Of a stretch of 64,000 nucleotides of DNA, positions 10,646 through 20,931 are shown piece after piece. The notes beneath the pieces were generated by a model. The model was not told the DNA's origin. It searched no databases and saw nothing but the letters and a program-made list of their open reading frames with translations. The position numbers and the translations under genes were made by a program. Origin of the DNA: Uranotaenia lowii (taxonomy: Eukaryota; Arthropoda; Insecta; Diptera; Culicidae); NCBI RefSeq assembly GCF_029784155.1, contig NC_073691.1, positions 125,860,714 to 125,924,713 of the forward strand, given 5' to 3'. Position 1 is the first letter of the stretch; every line of letters begins with the position of its first letter.

Positions 10646-13600
10646 GGCTGGTAAACGGTGGATAATGTGCAACACGAGACCCCATAGTGGTCATATCACC
10701 TCTTATTCACAACTCCTATCTCTACCTCCCCGCGGTGCCGGCTGGGGTGCGAGTAACCTAAGCGGTGATCGGGTACCCAACCCCGGTGGATGCTTTGGTC
10801 GCATGCAGACTGAGAAGGTGGCCGCACGCGTCTGTTCCCCAGGTCAGGGGCGGCGTGCAACAACAACCGAGCGTCTGTTCTCCAGGTCAGGGGCGGCTCA
10901 AACAGCGTCTGTCTTGCAGCAAGCGGCTGAATTTATGAAATGCGGCTCCCGCCAGCTAAGTCCAAGATGGCAGCCCCATCGCGGGATAGGGACTTTAGGC
11001 TAACAACCTACTGCTCCTGAAATCATTTATTGTTACAGAAACTGAGAGAAGAAATAACCGAATTGGAACTTTGGCAACGACTTTTAGCATGAAAACACGG
11101 ACTAGAATTGGAACTTGGAATGTTTTGACCCTTGCCCAGCCAGGAAAGCTGGCTCAACTTGCTAGAGAAGCTAGCCGCCTCAAGCTAGAGATATTGGGAC
11201 TGAGCGAAGTCCGTTGGCCTAACACTGGAGAACACAAGACACAGTCCGGGCAAGTACTGCTTTACTCTGGCATACGAGGAGAACATGCTACTCGGGAACG
11301 AGGAGTTGGTTTCCTGTTAAGCCCGCAGGCCCATGCGGCCCTCATAAGATGGGAACCGATAAACGAAAGAATAATCGTAGCCAGATTCAGAACACGGGTT
11401 AGAAACCTTACAATGGTCCAGTGTTATGCGCCAACTGACGTTGCCGATTTGCAGGAGAAAGAGCAGTTTTACAGTCAATTGAACAGCGTGGTTGAGAGAA
11501 TTCCGAAGGGTGACATTCAAATCCACTTAGGCGACTTCAACGCAAAGATTGGCTCCGATAATCAGGACTTTGAGCGCATCATGGGGCGCCATGGCCTAGG
11601 ACAGATGAGCGAAAACGGAGAGCTGTTTGTAGAATTTTGTGGCAACAACAACATGGTGATCGGTGGATCGCTCTTCCCCCATCGACCAGCACATAAGGTC
11701 ACTTGGGTATCCCGAGATGGCCGAACAGAAAATCAAATTGACCACATCTGCATCAGCCGAAAATGGAGAAGGAGCCTTCTTGATGTCCGCAACAAACGAA
11801 GCGCAGACATTGCATCTGACCATCACCTCGTCCTTGGCGAGATACGACTGAGAGTTGCGCGTGTCCAACGGCGCGAGGAGAAAGTCGGGTGTCGATACGA
11901 CGTCCGCCGGTTGGAGAATCCAGAGGTGAAAAGGGCATACGTTGAACAGCTAGAATCCCGAGCCTCGGAATTGCCGACAGACGGAACAGTCGAAGAACAG
12001 TGGTGTGGAATCAAGAATGCCTTTATCACGACGAGCCATGGTACTCTCGGTAAAGTTTGTGGAAGACGAAGTGAATGGATGTCGGATGAAACCTGGTGGA
12101 TGATCGATGATCGGAGAAAGGCGAAAGTCGGAATTGAGCAGGCATGTACCGGGTCAGCCAAAGCAGCCGCCCGCTTACGATATGCGGAGCTGGAAAAGGC
12201 AGTTAAACGAGCTTGTAGACGAGACAAGAGAGCCTGGACAAACTCCCTAGCCGAAGAGGGAGAAAGAGCCGCCGCCATTGGAGATATCCGATTATTATAT
12301 GATATTTCTCGCCGCCTTAGTGGTGCAAGGACTAATGCAAGAATGCCGCTGAAAAACCGAGCAGGTCAGCTGCTGACAGATCGAACAGATCAGCTCAAGC
12401 GTTGGACTGAGCATTTTGATCAACTTTTTCGAGTTACAAATAGCAATGGCCAACAGAACCCGCAGCTCGAGGCGCCCACAGTAAGTCGCATTAATGGCGT
12501 CAACTCGGAAGCGCCCTCGCTGGCTGAAATAGAAGCGGCAATCAAGGACATGAAATCCAACAAAGCGCCTGGAATCGATTGCATTCCTGCTGAAATGCTC
12601 AAAGCCGACCCTGCCTTGTCAGCACAAATGTTGCACCGTCTATTCGCTGACATTTGGGATACTGCAACATTCCCGGCCGACTGGATGCAGGGTATCCTCG
12701 TAAAGGTCCCAAAGAAAGGAGACCTAACAGAGTGCGGTAACTGGCGTGGCATAACTTTGATCTGTACAACCCTCAAAGTACTCTGCAAAGTGATCCTGAA
12801 CAGGATCCAGGAGAAAATCGACGCTACACTCCGACGGCAACAAGCTGGATTCCGATCCGGACGATCATGTGTGGACCACATCACAACGCTACGAATAATA
12901 CTGGAACAAATCAACGAATTCCAGGACTCTCTTCTGCTGGTGTTCGTTGATTTCGAAAAAGCATTTGACCGACTGAACCACGAAAACATCTGGGCTGCTC
13001 TTAGACGACGAGGGGTCCCAGAGAAACTAGTCCATCTCATCGAAGCACAGTACGAGGCATTTTCGTGCAAGGTCTTGCACGACGGTGTCTTGTCCGAACC
13101 AATCCCGGTAACTGCTGGAGTGAGACAAGGATGTATTTTGTCACCGCTGCTTTTTCTCATCGTAATGGATGAGATCTTGACTGGATCGATTGACTGTAGA
13201 CCAAACCGAGGATTGCCGTGGAATCCTTCAACCATGGAGCAACTAAACGACCTTGACCTGGCAGACGATATTGTTTTGCTCGCCCAAACACAACAAGACA
13301 TGCAGAGCAAACTCGACGACCTCACCGAAAGCTCCAAGGCAGCAGGTCTCAAAATCAATGTCGGAAAGACCAAGTCGATGGAAATCAATACAGAAAATCG
13401 TTCCAATTTCGTGGTAGCTGGACAACAGGTTGAGACAGTGGAGTGCTTCCAGTATCTTGGTAGCCAGATTACGCCTGATGGTGGGACCAAGAAGGACATC
13501 GAAACCCGGATCAGAAAAGCCCGATTTGCGTTTGCGAGTCTCCGAAACATCTGGCGGTCACGCCAGATCTCTCTACGAACTAAGATCCGAATCTTCAACT

Positions 13601-14062
13601 CAAACGTCAAATCCGTATTGCTGTACGGGTGTGAAACTTGGTGCACATATGCGGTGACGACGCGAAAACTGCAAGTTTTTGTGAATCGCTGCCTGCGGAA
13701 CATCATCCGCGCTTGGTGGCCTGGCAACTGGATCTCAAACGTTGAACTTCATCGCCGGTGTCATCAAAAGGCGCTAGAAATCGAGATTCGGGAACGTAAG
13801 TGGAGATGGATTGGGCACACGCTGCGAAGAGATGAAAACGAGATTTGCAGAGAGGCGCTTGACTGGAATCCAGATGGGCATCGAAGAAGAGGCAGGCCCA
13901 AAAGCTCGTGGCGGCGAAGTCTAGCCGCTGAAATCCGCACAGTTGACGAGAACCTTGGCTGGCAGCAAGTGAAGACGCTGGCTCCGGATCGCCAGCAGTG
14001 GAGATCTTTTATCTCAGCCCTATGCGCCGGTCAATCGGCGCTGGACCCTTAGGTAGGTAGGT
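10646..14062 (+). mobile_element. RTE-clade LINE, apparently full length, 10-bp TSD
   Basis: The element runs from GGCTGGTAAACGGTGG (10646) to a short tandem tail of AGGT units right after the ORF stop (14051-14062). It is flanked by ATTCCAAGTT at 10636-10645 and 14063-14072. A tiny 3' UTR ending in a short repeat is typical of RTE. The ~440-bp leader contains a duplicated segment (CAGGTCAGGGGCGGC at about 10842 and 10885). Its first ~200 bp are shared with the element at 44560-47664. Confidence 0.9.
11089..14052 (+). CDS. RTE endonuclease-reverse transcriptase, intact frame (987 aa)
   Basis: A single open frame from the ATG at 11089 to TAG. The N-terminal ~240 residues are an APE-like endonuclease: IGTWNVLTL, GLSEVRWP, HLGDFNAKIG and ASDHHLVLG carry the Asn, Glu, Asp-Asn and Asp-His expected for metal binding and catalysis. 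A linker follows, then the RT domain with APGIDCIPAEML, NWRGITL, AGFRSGRSCVDHI, VFVDFEKAFDRL, AGVRQGCILSPLLF and the catalytic LADDIVLLA. The C-terminus has WRWIGHTLRR and GRPKSSWRR, typical of this clade. All core residues are present and no stop interrupts the frame, so the protein could be active. It would nick DNA and copy its own RNA at the nick. The open frame extends upstream to 11071 but has no earlier ATG. Confidence 0.92.
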   Translation: MKTRTRIGTWNVLTLAQPGKLAQLAREASRLKLEILGLSEVRWPNTGEHKTQSGQVLLYSGIRGEHATRERGVGFLLSPQAHAALIRWEPINERIIVARFRTRVRNLTMVQCYAPTDVADLQEKEQFYSQLNSVVERIPKGDIQIHLGDFNAKIGSDNQDFERIMGRHGLGQMSENGELFVEFCGNNNMVIGGSLFPHRPAHKVTWVSRDGRTENQIDHICISRKWRRSLLDVRNKRSADIASDHHLVLGEIRLRVARVQRREEKVGCRYDVRRLENPEVKRAYVEQLESRASELPTDGTVEEQWCGIKNAFITTSHGTLGKVCGRRSEWMSDETWWMIDDRRKAKVGIEQACTGSAKAAARLRYAELEKAVKRACRRDKRAWTNSLAEEGERAAAIGDIRLLYDISRRLSGARTNARMPLKNRAGQLLTDRTDQLKRWTEHFDQLFRVTNSNGQQNPQLEAPTVSRINGVNSEAPSLAEIEAAIKDMKSNKAPGIDCIPAEMLKADPALSAQMLHRLFADIWDTATFPADWMQGILVKVPKKGDLTECGNWRGITLICTTLKVLCKVILNRIQEKIDATLRRQQAGFRSGRSCVDHITTLRIILEQINEFQDSLLLVFVDFEKAFDRLNHENIWAALRRRGVPEKLVHLIEAQYEAFSCKVLHDGVLSEPIPVTAGVRQGCILSPLLFLIVMDEILTGSIDCRPNRGLPWNPSTMEQLNDLDLADDIVLLAQTQQDMQSKLDDLTESSKAAGLKINVGKTKSMEINTENRSNFVVAGQQVETVECFQYLGSQITPDGGTKKDIETRIRKARFAFASLRNIWRSRQISLRTKIRIFNSNVKSVLLYGCETWCTYAVTTRKLQVFVNRCLRNIIRAWWPGNWISNVELHRRCHQKALEIEIRERKWRWIGHTLRRDENEICREALDWNPDGHRRRGRPKSSWRRSLAAEIRTVDENLGWQQVKTLAPDRQQWRSFISALCAGQSALDP

Positions 14063-14072
14063 ATTCCAAGTT

Positions 14073-15527
14073 CTGAGGCCCTCAAAATCAGAGGGAGATA
14101 ACTTATCTCAGATAGATGTCAAAATCATCGATCAAAATATCTCAAACTATTTAATATTACATACAAATAGGATGATTTAGGTTGTGTCGAATATTTTTGT
14201 ACATCGGTGTATGTCGGATGAATTGATAATATCAATAATAACGTATCTATCGGGTATTCGTGGCTTGGCTATGGAATCGAACAGATGTTTTTATATACCT
14301 ATTTTTTATATTTTCAAATGTTAATAGCTCTAAAGGCTCTTTTATGTACAATTTACTTATTTTTAGTCAGAATCACATAAATTGATTTAAAACTACGTAT
14401 TTGGACAAAATCATGTCTTTTATCATCAGTAATCGAACGTACTCGATATTCGGATGCACCCATTTTTCCCAACAATACCCAATTTACAAGTGAGTACTGT
14501 ATTTTTTTTCTTCCTTTCACATTTCATTCTAGATGGATAAAAACGATGAACAGGATTGGAACATCGATGTATTTGTCAATGCTACAAGTCGATTTCATGT
14601 AGCTCAAAAATTCAGTTTCAAATAGCACAATGTGTATCAATACGAAACCTTCCGAATCACATAGAAACAATAATACAGATTGCGCAAAGAAGAAAAATTG
14701 TTCCTCAATTTATTAAGAAGAAGTTTATTTTACGAATTCTGTCTCAAATGTTTGTTATTAAATCATAAATAAATCAATTATCAATAAATATTGAAATATT
14801 GTAATGAATCAAAACTTGAATCAAATAAAATTGCGTCGATAAGATTGATATAAATAAGTGGTAAAGCTATCTTCATTATTGATTGAACTTCCTGGAGCAT
14901 GTCCTATTTATGTATCATTTCAAGGCTTTATCTACTTAAAAGTTGTACATTGAAAACATCTACTTGCAGAATTACTTTTCTTTCAAATTTTCACAAGCGA
15001 TTTTTTACTGTTAAAGTTAGCATAAAGTAAAGAAAACAAGGCAAATAATTCATATTTTAAGCTAGGAAGCACATATGTTTAGAAAAATAAATTTTCATGA
15101 ACATAAATTCGCGTAAAATTTTACACTTTTCAAAATAACTGGTTATTAAATGTTGTTTCAGTTTCAAATTAGTGGAATTATTGAATTATTGAAATTTTCT
15201 GCAATTTCAACTTTTTCTTAAATAATTTTTAATAACCAATAATTTCGCAAGAAGTGAAACTTTACTAGAATTTATGTACATGTGAATTTGTTTCAGTAAC
15301 GATTTAAATTTATGTCAAAAAAGATGCTTCCCTTTTGTGCGTCCGGTAAGACATAAATTTACATAATTAATGATGTAATATTATGTCAAACATGACTTCA
15401 AAATAAGTCAGAAAATTTATGGCTTCAAGCGTTTCTGTTTTCTCTGGTTTATTTTTATGTCAAAAGTGATGCTTCAATTTTGTGCATCCAATTTGACATA
15501 AATTTACACCAAAAAATTAATAGTGTG
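14073..15527 (+). other. Right part of the CACACC element, mostly non-coding
   Basis: A GTGAGT donor (about 14490) and a T/C-rich tract ending TTCTAG (about 14532) precede an ATG frame of 30 codons (MDKNDEQDWNIDVFV...). This looks like a small exon but resembles no family I know. From 15000 on, sequence of the type ATAAATTTAC and TATGTCAAA is repeated, as expected for sub-terminal repeats. Confidence 0.35.
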
Positions 15528-15529
15528 TA

Positions 15530-17600
15530 ATAGATGCGTCAATCAATGTGCACATTTGTTGAATATGTCTAAATGAGTGTCAGGCGACAACATTCGGAAA
15601 CCAAATTTTTGTACTTGTGTTCCAAAATGAAGATGATTGCTGATTGAAGTTTTTCTCTGTTCACACTAAAATTGATGATCAAAATAAGATTGAATACGAT
15701 TTATTTTTACGTCCGGATTTTTTAAGTTTTTCCAAGTTGCGCCCTTCTTAATAATTGATAAAGACAGAGTGTCAGAGAGAGATGTGTTTTCGAGCCAACT
15801 GGTTTGTGTGTGTGGTTTTGCTGTAGGAAACCTCATTCACATTTAACGTTTTTTATTACGCACACATTCACACTAAAAGGTTTGTTCCGCGAAGTATTCA
15901 TGAGAATCAAAACTGTGGTCTGGGGTAACGGGAAAGATAGCATATTACATCAAGCGATGACTGGGGGAGCTGATGAGAAACATTCAACACCACATAATAT
16001 TAGGTTTCCAATATTTTTCGGTCAAATTCAAATTCTTGTAAAATTAGTTGGTTGGACATCGAGTTTTGTTGCTAAAACCTGAAATATCAGTTTCAGTAGG
16101 AACATAAAAGGTTACTTAACAGTTCTTCTTTGCTTGGGAGTTCAACGGGAGGTTATGTCTGTCTTTAAACATCTGTTTAGTTATAAAGTTGATTTGTCAG
16201 TTTTGAATTGGTTTTTCAATCATATATTCCTTGGAGGAAACAACACGCAATCAAATATAAAGAGAGTGAGATTCTTAATCAAGTGCCGTTATGGAGTGTG
16301 ATGGATTTCAATTTTATGTATTAGTATGAATTGAGTTGCGTTCCACTAACACCACTGAAGAGGGGGTGTAATAAAATTGGTGTGAATAAAACTTTCCACA
16401 GTATATGTGACCCATAACTGCACCCCGATGCAGCAGTTAAGCTGGTTCAAACCTCGCCTAGTATATGGAGGTTTTAGACAAATAGAAACTTTTTGCAGTA
16501 AATTTGTTTATAAATTAAGAAATCAAGAGTAATTATTTCATCGAACACTGACTTTTTTGCCCTTTAGTCTGTTCAGGCGAGTAAATTCCGGAATGCAATA
16601 TATGATTCTCCCTGCTCAATCTTTTTCTGAACCATCCTAACTTTGATCTATATAAAATCATGTGAATGTGTGACATATAAAATTGACCGCAATTTTACTT
16701 ACGCACACCCCTACATCTGAGAACCGTTTCATTATGCATGCTCACTGTATGACAGGAAAATGTAACAGTACAGAACTGTTAATGCATTCTTATTAGAAAA
16801 ACTTGAATGTCATTTTCTCGATTCAATTATTCTGTCAAGACACGTGGCACTTCAAACGGTACTCCTTACAATTTCATTTATAAGTTTGTGCGAGTCGAAA
16901 TAGAGTGTTTGGGTAAAATTTAAGCCAAAGAAACCTTTAGTGCAATGGTATCAAATGGAAAGCACTTGTTTGTGTTTTTATATATAAAGATTTTATCAAC
17001 ACTTATTCAACTTTTTATGAACAATGATCAATTAGGAACTATTCTTGTTAATGATGACAAATGTAGGAAGAAAAATATTTCTATCATATCAATGTGTGTC
17101 CATATGTGTATGTTTTCTTTTTGGTGCTGAAATCTTTTAGAATGGAAAAATTCTAAGGATTTCGGCGCTGTATTAATAATTTCTCTGCTCTTTCAAATCT
17201 TTCCAAAAGCGAGCAATGGCGCTATAACCATGGTCGATGACCTGAGATGAAGGTACAGGGTTCCAAAATTAAACAGTGTATGATGGTTAAAGAAGAATTT
17301 CTTTAATTATTGTATTGTTAAATTTTGGACTTTATGTAGAAAAACCTCATTTCCATCCCCTGAAGGAAGAATCGCAAGGCCCAACACCAAGGAGCATAGA
17401 AATATTTTAGCATCTATGCTCCCAACGAATGAATATCAAATAATCATGGGAACGTATGGTACTGTTGTCCACGTTTCTTCCTCCCCTGGTTCCAGTTGTC
17501 TCTGCGTCCAATACTGCACAGTGGGCCCGGCCTTGATAAGATGAATAGTGAATGTATTTTCACTATTCACCGGGATGCTGACAAGATCTGGCTGTGTACG
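15530..17600 (+). other. Distal part of the 22-bp-TSD insertion, no gene recognised
   Basis: No frame shows a known domain. A C/T-rich region at 17340-17560 with a small inverted repeat (AATAGTGAATG / CATTTTCACTATT around 17540-17570) precedes the ATAAGC tail and is probably its 3' UTR. Confidence 0.4.
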
Positions 17601-18179
17601 TATCATAAGCATAAGCATAAGCAAGCAAACATTTACCAAACATCATCAATGTCGTTTGAATTTACTGCAATTGAAGATAATGTTTTATACTCTTCACCTC
17701 AGTAAGTATTTTAAAAATTTCAGGTATTACGAAAAAGCAACCCCTTTCGAAATATTCAAAACTGAATGAAAAAAGTGACCAAATTTCCCCCAGTTCACGG
17801 TACTTATTTTTATGTTTGATTTCATAATGTTTTATTTTATATTTTCCTAAATGTTGAAAGAACCACTAATAGTTTTTTTAAGTTATCGAAAACGAATCAT
17901 CTCGAGACCAAAATCGCTCATTTTATAATGCTACTAGCTGACCCGGCAAACGTTGTTTTGCCATCTAGGACAGTACGAAACACATTGACGGAAAATATTG
18001 TGCGAGATAAAAATTACTACATGAATTTCAAATTTTAATAACTCATCTAATCATTTAGAGAAAAGCTAAATTATAATACAAATTTCAAATTTCAGTGTTT
18101 TAAAGATTTCGAATAATTCAAAATTAAATTTGATCTATCGTAATATTTGCTTTCTTCAGCTTTCTAATTTTTTTTCATC

Positions 18180-18335
18180 CAGATGCGATTCAGATGCTGA
18201 AATCTGAGTCTGAATTCTGAATCTGAATTTCAAATCTAAAATTTGAATATGAATTATTAATCAAATTCCTAAATCTTTATTCTGAATTATTAATCTGAAT
18301 TCTGAATCTTAATTCTGAATCTAAAATCAGAAATT
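18180..18335. repeat. Degenerate TCTGAAT-type simple repeat inside the Helitron
   Basis: About 155 bp built from variants of TCTGAAT (GAATTCTGAATCTGAATT and similar), between the Helitron terminus and the helicase stop. Non-coding. Confidence 0.7.
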
Positions 18336-18516
18336 TGATTACTGGCAAACGTTGTGTATCTTATGGTTGTTTTTGCTATATGATTATTTAATAATAGGGA
18401 AGTAAATGGTGATGTCTTATTGGAATATCAAAAAGATTATTTTATAAGCCTTCAAACGTAATTTTTGTTTTATTAACTTAAACTATACTACATGAAAACA
18501 ACACAAACAATGATTA

Positions 18517-19446
18517 TTAATTTTGAAGAACGGTAGAGTGAACAATATTTTTAGTTATTCTCTGATTCGCTAACACGACCAAATTCGATGGCTTACCCAC
18601 GCGAGAACACGCCACGTAGAGTTGTCCATGTGAAAAACACGGTGTGCTCAGATCGAGACCACAAACGGACATGGTTTGGCCTTGTGCTTTGTTTATAGTG
18701 ATCGCAAAAGCCAATCGGATTGGGAATTGAAGCCGTTTGAATTGCATGGGCATATCCGTTGGGATCATTGGTATTCTAGGCAGTTGGACATCTTCTCCTC
18801 GAAATTTTCCATTTAAAATGGTTACCTCGATAAAATTTTTCATTAATTTCTTAATTACTAAACGCGTGCAAAGCCGTGAAGGGTTTAAATTTCGTAGCAA
18901 AATTACTGGCGATCTTACTTTAAGTTGGAGATGGTGTGGTGGCAAGTCTGGACAATCCTAAGAATTTAAAAACTCGGAGGGGTAGTTTACCGTTTCGTTG
19001 GCATCGCAAATGGTTTCAATAGATTTGTATAACACTAAATCTCTTGGTATTAAATGCTGAATCCTAATATTTAGATTGTTTACTACATCATTTTTGGCAG
19101 TCAAGATAGCTCTTTCTGCCAACCACTCGTGTCTTAGAAAGTTTTTGTCAAGTTCGGGGAATATGCGGTTAATGAGATCATTCTGGGACTCAACAATTTA
19201 GCAGAAGTCTGCCGGTAGTTTGATACATCCTGTGTTTTCATGCTGAGCTAATTTTCCCATCGCCGATTTCCAGAAGCTTTTTTGAGAATACTTCAGCGGA
19301 TGGATCTTGAAGCGTTTCCACTCGCATGTTCGTTTTCAAGTGTAATTTGTTAACAAACCTACACAAATGCGATGATTTTAGGCAAGCGTTCACCTCATCG
19401 GCATATGTTGACCGCGGAATAACGGGAAGAGTTTGTCTGAAATCCC
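18517..19446 (-). pseudogene. Helitron Pif1-like helicase, C-terminal part
   Basis: The Rep/Helicase protein of Helitrons unwinds DNA during rolling-circle transposition. Going downstream on the minus strand I read GDFRQTLPVIPRSTYADEVN, CRFVNKLHLKTNMRVETL, LLEIGDGK, then after a frameshift INRIFPELDKNFLRHEWLAE, RAILTAKND, ETVNYPSEFLNS, LPPHHLQLKVRSPVILLRNL, FAITINKAQGQTMSVCGLDL and YVACSRV. These correspond to Pif1-family motifs III to VI. Damage: a TAA at about 19198, a TAG at about 18958 (just after YPSEFLNS) and a frameshift near 19240. A GTAAGT...TTTTAG segment (19447-19492 on the minus strand) directly before GDFRQ could be a 46-nt intron or chance. The Rep nuclease and helicase motif I are missing. 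Confidence 0.85.
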
Positions 19447-19941
19447 CTAAAAGTTTAAAACGAATATTAAATATTAGATGAAAACGACTTACCTGCCTAA
19501 ATATGTATTTTTCTGCATAAGATGATACACGCAGATGGCAAATTTAACCATCGTTTTCTATTTACTGCCACGCAACTGATATTTGATCCACACGACACCG
19601 TTATTTGCACGTTAGGGATGACAGACCCCATAGACGTTAAATTCTTTATGATCAAATATTTATTTTTTATATTTTCACTTTGTTTGTGGTTGCTAAGTTG
19701 CATTATAAACCACCACACAGGTGAGCGTCGCTGTAAAGAATCCTATGTAGGTAATCGAGGCACTCGTCCTAACCACCTTAAGGCAACAATTCCACCAAAT
19801 AAGAAAGGCTATTGCTATTTTTTTTTTGTTCTACTGAAAATTTTGATGGTGATTTAGACAACCACATCTAGGTTGCAGATTGTCACCACGTGCATTTAAA
19901 TATGCTTGGTTGAGAAATAGGCGCCCAAATTTTTCATTTCT

Positions 19942-20916
19942 TTTTTTTTTTTTATAATTCTTTATTTGAAACGGCTCATACGATTAAGTTTTAAGGAGCC
20001 ACACTCGTTTTTTGTTTTTCACAATCATTTTCTTAGTCTAGCACTTTTTTTTATAGAAAAAAGAAGATAGAAAGGGAAATATGAAAATAAAAAAGGGTTA
20101 TAGACGGAGATCGATAGCTTTTAGATAGAGGTAGATTTCGAACATGTAGTCCAAATCTAGCACAGCTAGCACGTCTCTCACTGGAACGTAAGGTGGTTTT
20201 CCTCGGGCCCGAAGGGAATCTATGAAAGTCGTTCTGGCGACAAGATGGACCTCACACGACCAAACAATATGCTCGATGTCGTGGTAACCTTGGCCGCAAC
20301 TGCACAAATTGCTGCCAGCAATACCCAAACGAAAGAGTACCGCGTCTAAGGGATAATGATTGGACATGAGACGGGAAAATATACGAATAAAATCCCGACT
20401 CAGGTCCAACCTATTAAACCAGGGTTTGAGGCTTACCTTTGGGATAATCGAGTGAAGCCACCGACCCAACTCATCCTCGTCCCATTTGCGCTGCCAGTTG
20501 TCAAGAGAGTTTCTTCGAACCAAAAAGTAAAATTCGTTGAAGACTATTTCACGCTGAAACGTGTCGCCTTCCATCGCCCCCACCTTTGCTAGCGAGTCTG
20601 CTCTCTCATTGCCCACTATCGAACAATGTGAGGGGACCCAAACAAAGGTGACGACAAAGCATCGACTTGATAAAGCACTCAAAACATCCCGTATCTTCCC
20701 GAGGAAATACGGTGAGTGCTTTCCTGGTCTTATCGAACGGATAGCTTCAACAGAGCTGAGACTGTCAGTTACAATATAGTAATGTTCAACGGGTCGTGAG
20801 GCTACATTTTCTAGTGCCCAATAAATCGCTGCTAACTCCGCAATGTATACTGAGCATGGAGATTGAAGACAGTACGAAGCACTAGTAATCAGGTTGAACA
20901 CTCCAAAAATTTTTCA
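19942..20916 (-). mobile_element. I-clade LINE, 5'-truncated, with 15-bp TSD
   Basis: AAATTTTTCATTTCT is found at 19927-19941 and 20917-20931. Directly inside the left copy is a T-run, the poly-A tail of a minus-strand insertion, followed by a ~150-bp 3' UTR and an RNase H coding frame open to the right boundary. A second truncated copy of the same family is at 58338-58716. Confidence 0.9.
20098..20916 (-). pseudogene. LINE ORF2 RNase H domain and C-terminus (truncated)
   Basis: Open from the 5' truncation point to the stop at 20098, about 272 codons. It shows AELAAIYWALE (catalytic Glu), YIVTDSLSSVEAI (Asp) and WVPSHCSIVGNERADSLAK (His and Asp), the RNase H fold found at the end of I-clade LINE ORF2 proteins. 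A Cys-rich CSCGQGYHDIEHIVWSC segment follows, a typical CCHC-like tail. The first catalytic Asp (usually DGS) and the whole RT and endonuclease are missing because truncation happened just inside the RNase H domain. No stop interrupts what remains, so the insertion looks fairly young. Confidence 0.88.
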
Positions 20917-20931
20917 TTTCTCCAGAAATTA

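Larger units (their letters stand above)
9705..15527. mobile_element. TA-flanked TIR element (CACACC ends) carrying an RTE insertion
   Basis: The left end CACACCAAAAATTTT follows TA (9703-9704). The right end, read on the minus strand, starts CACACTATTAATTTTTTGG and is followed by TA (15528-15529). Oligo motifs such as AATTTTACAC and TTATGTCAAA recur near both ends. Removing the RTE at 10646-14062 leaves about 2.4 kb, long enough to have held a transposase. Small exon-like pieces are at 10085-10424 and about 14533-14625. Confidence 0.5.
8945..17626 (+). mobile_element. LINE-like insertion bounded by 22-bp TSD, no RT found
   Basis: The right end carries a short tandem tail, ATAAGC repeated about three times (17601-17625), as many LINEs do; this gives the + orientation. 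The left ~760 bp (GC-richer near 8950-9060) could be its 5' UTR. After subtracting the nested element 9705-15527, about 2.85 kb remains. I see no endonuclease or RT there, so it is a non-autonomous or internally deleted LINE, or a retroposed transcript. Family unknown. Confidence 0.5.
4055..17800. mobile_element. TA-flanked inverted-repeat element, expanded by nested insertions
   Basis: The left end reads CCATAAACTGGGG after TA (4053-4054). The right end, read on the minus strand from 17800, starts CCGTGAACTGGGG and is followed by TA (17801-17802). Next to the ends lie TTTGATCACC on the left and TTTGGTCACT on the right. A GTGATCAAAGTTACCCCGA block at 8881 belongs to the interior. Without its insertions (4351-4663, 4854-8047, 8945-17626) and one copy of each TSD, the element would be roughly 1.5 kb. 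It has no coding frame. A TA duplication suggests a Tc1/mariner-like (IS630 group) mobiliser; this is inference. Confidence 0.6.
17934..19446 (-). mobile_element. Helitron 3' part with intact terminus
   Basis: Read on the minus strand the segment ends ...TTTGCCGGGTCAGCTAG, with a T after it (position 17933 complement). This is the Helitron rule: CTAG end inserted before T. Eleven bases inside the end is a hairpin with stem GGCAAA / TTTGCC (17945-17962). The helicase relic at 18517-19446 has the same orientation. The 5' end was not found; upstream of about 19447 the sequence no longer resembles a Helitron. Confidence 0.75.

Noticed and set aside
10668..11003. Possible RTE ORF1 starting at an ATG in the leader
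   Set aside because: The equivalent leader of the related element (47664-47430) gives an unrelated, quickly terminated peptide, so the sequence is conserved as nucleic acid, not protein.
12420..13727. 435-codon minus-strand frame inside the RTE
   Set aside because: Shadow of the RTE ORF on the opposite strand; no domain and no independent support.
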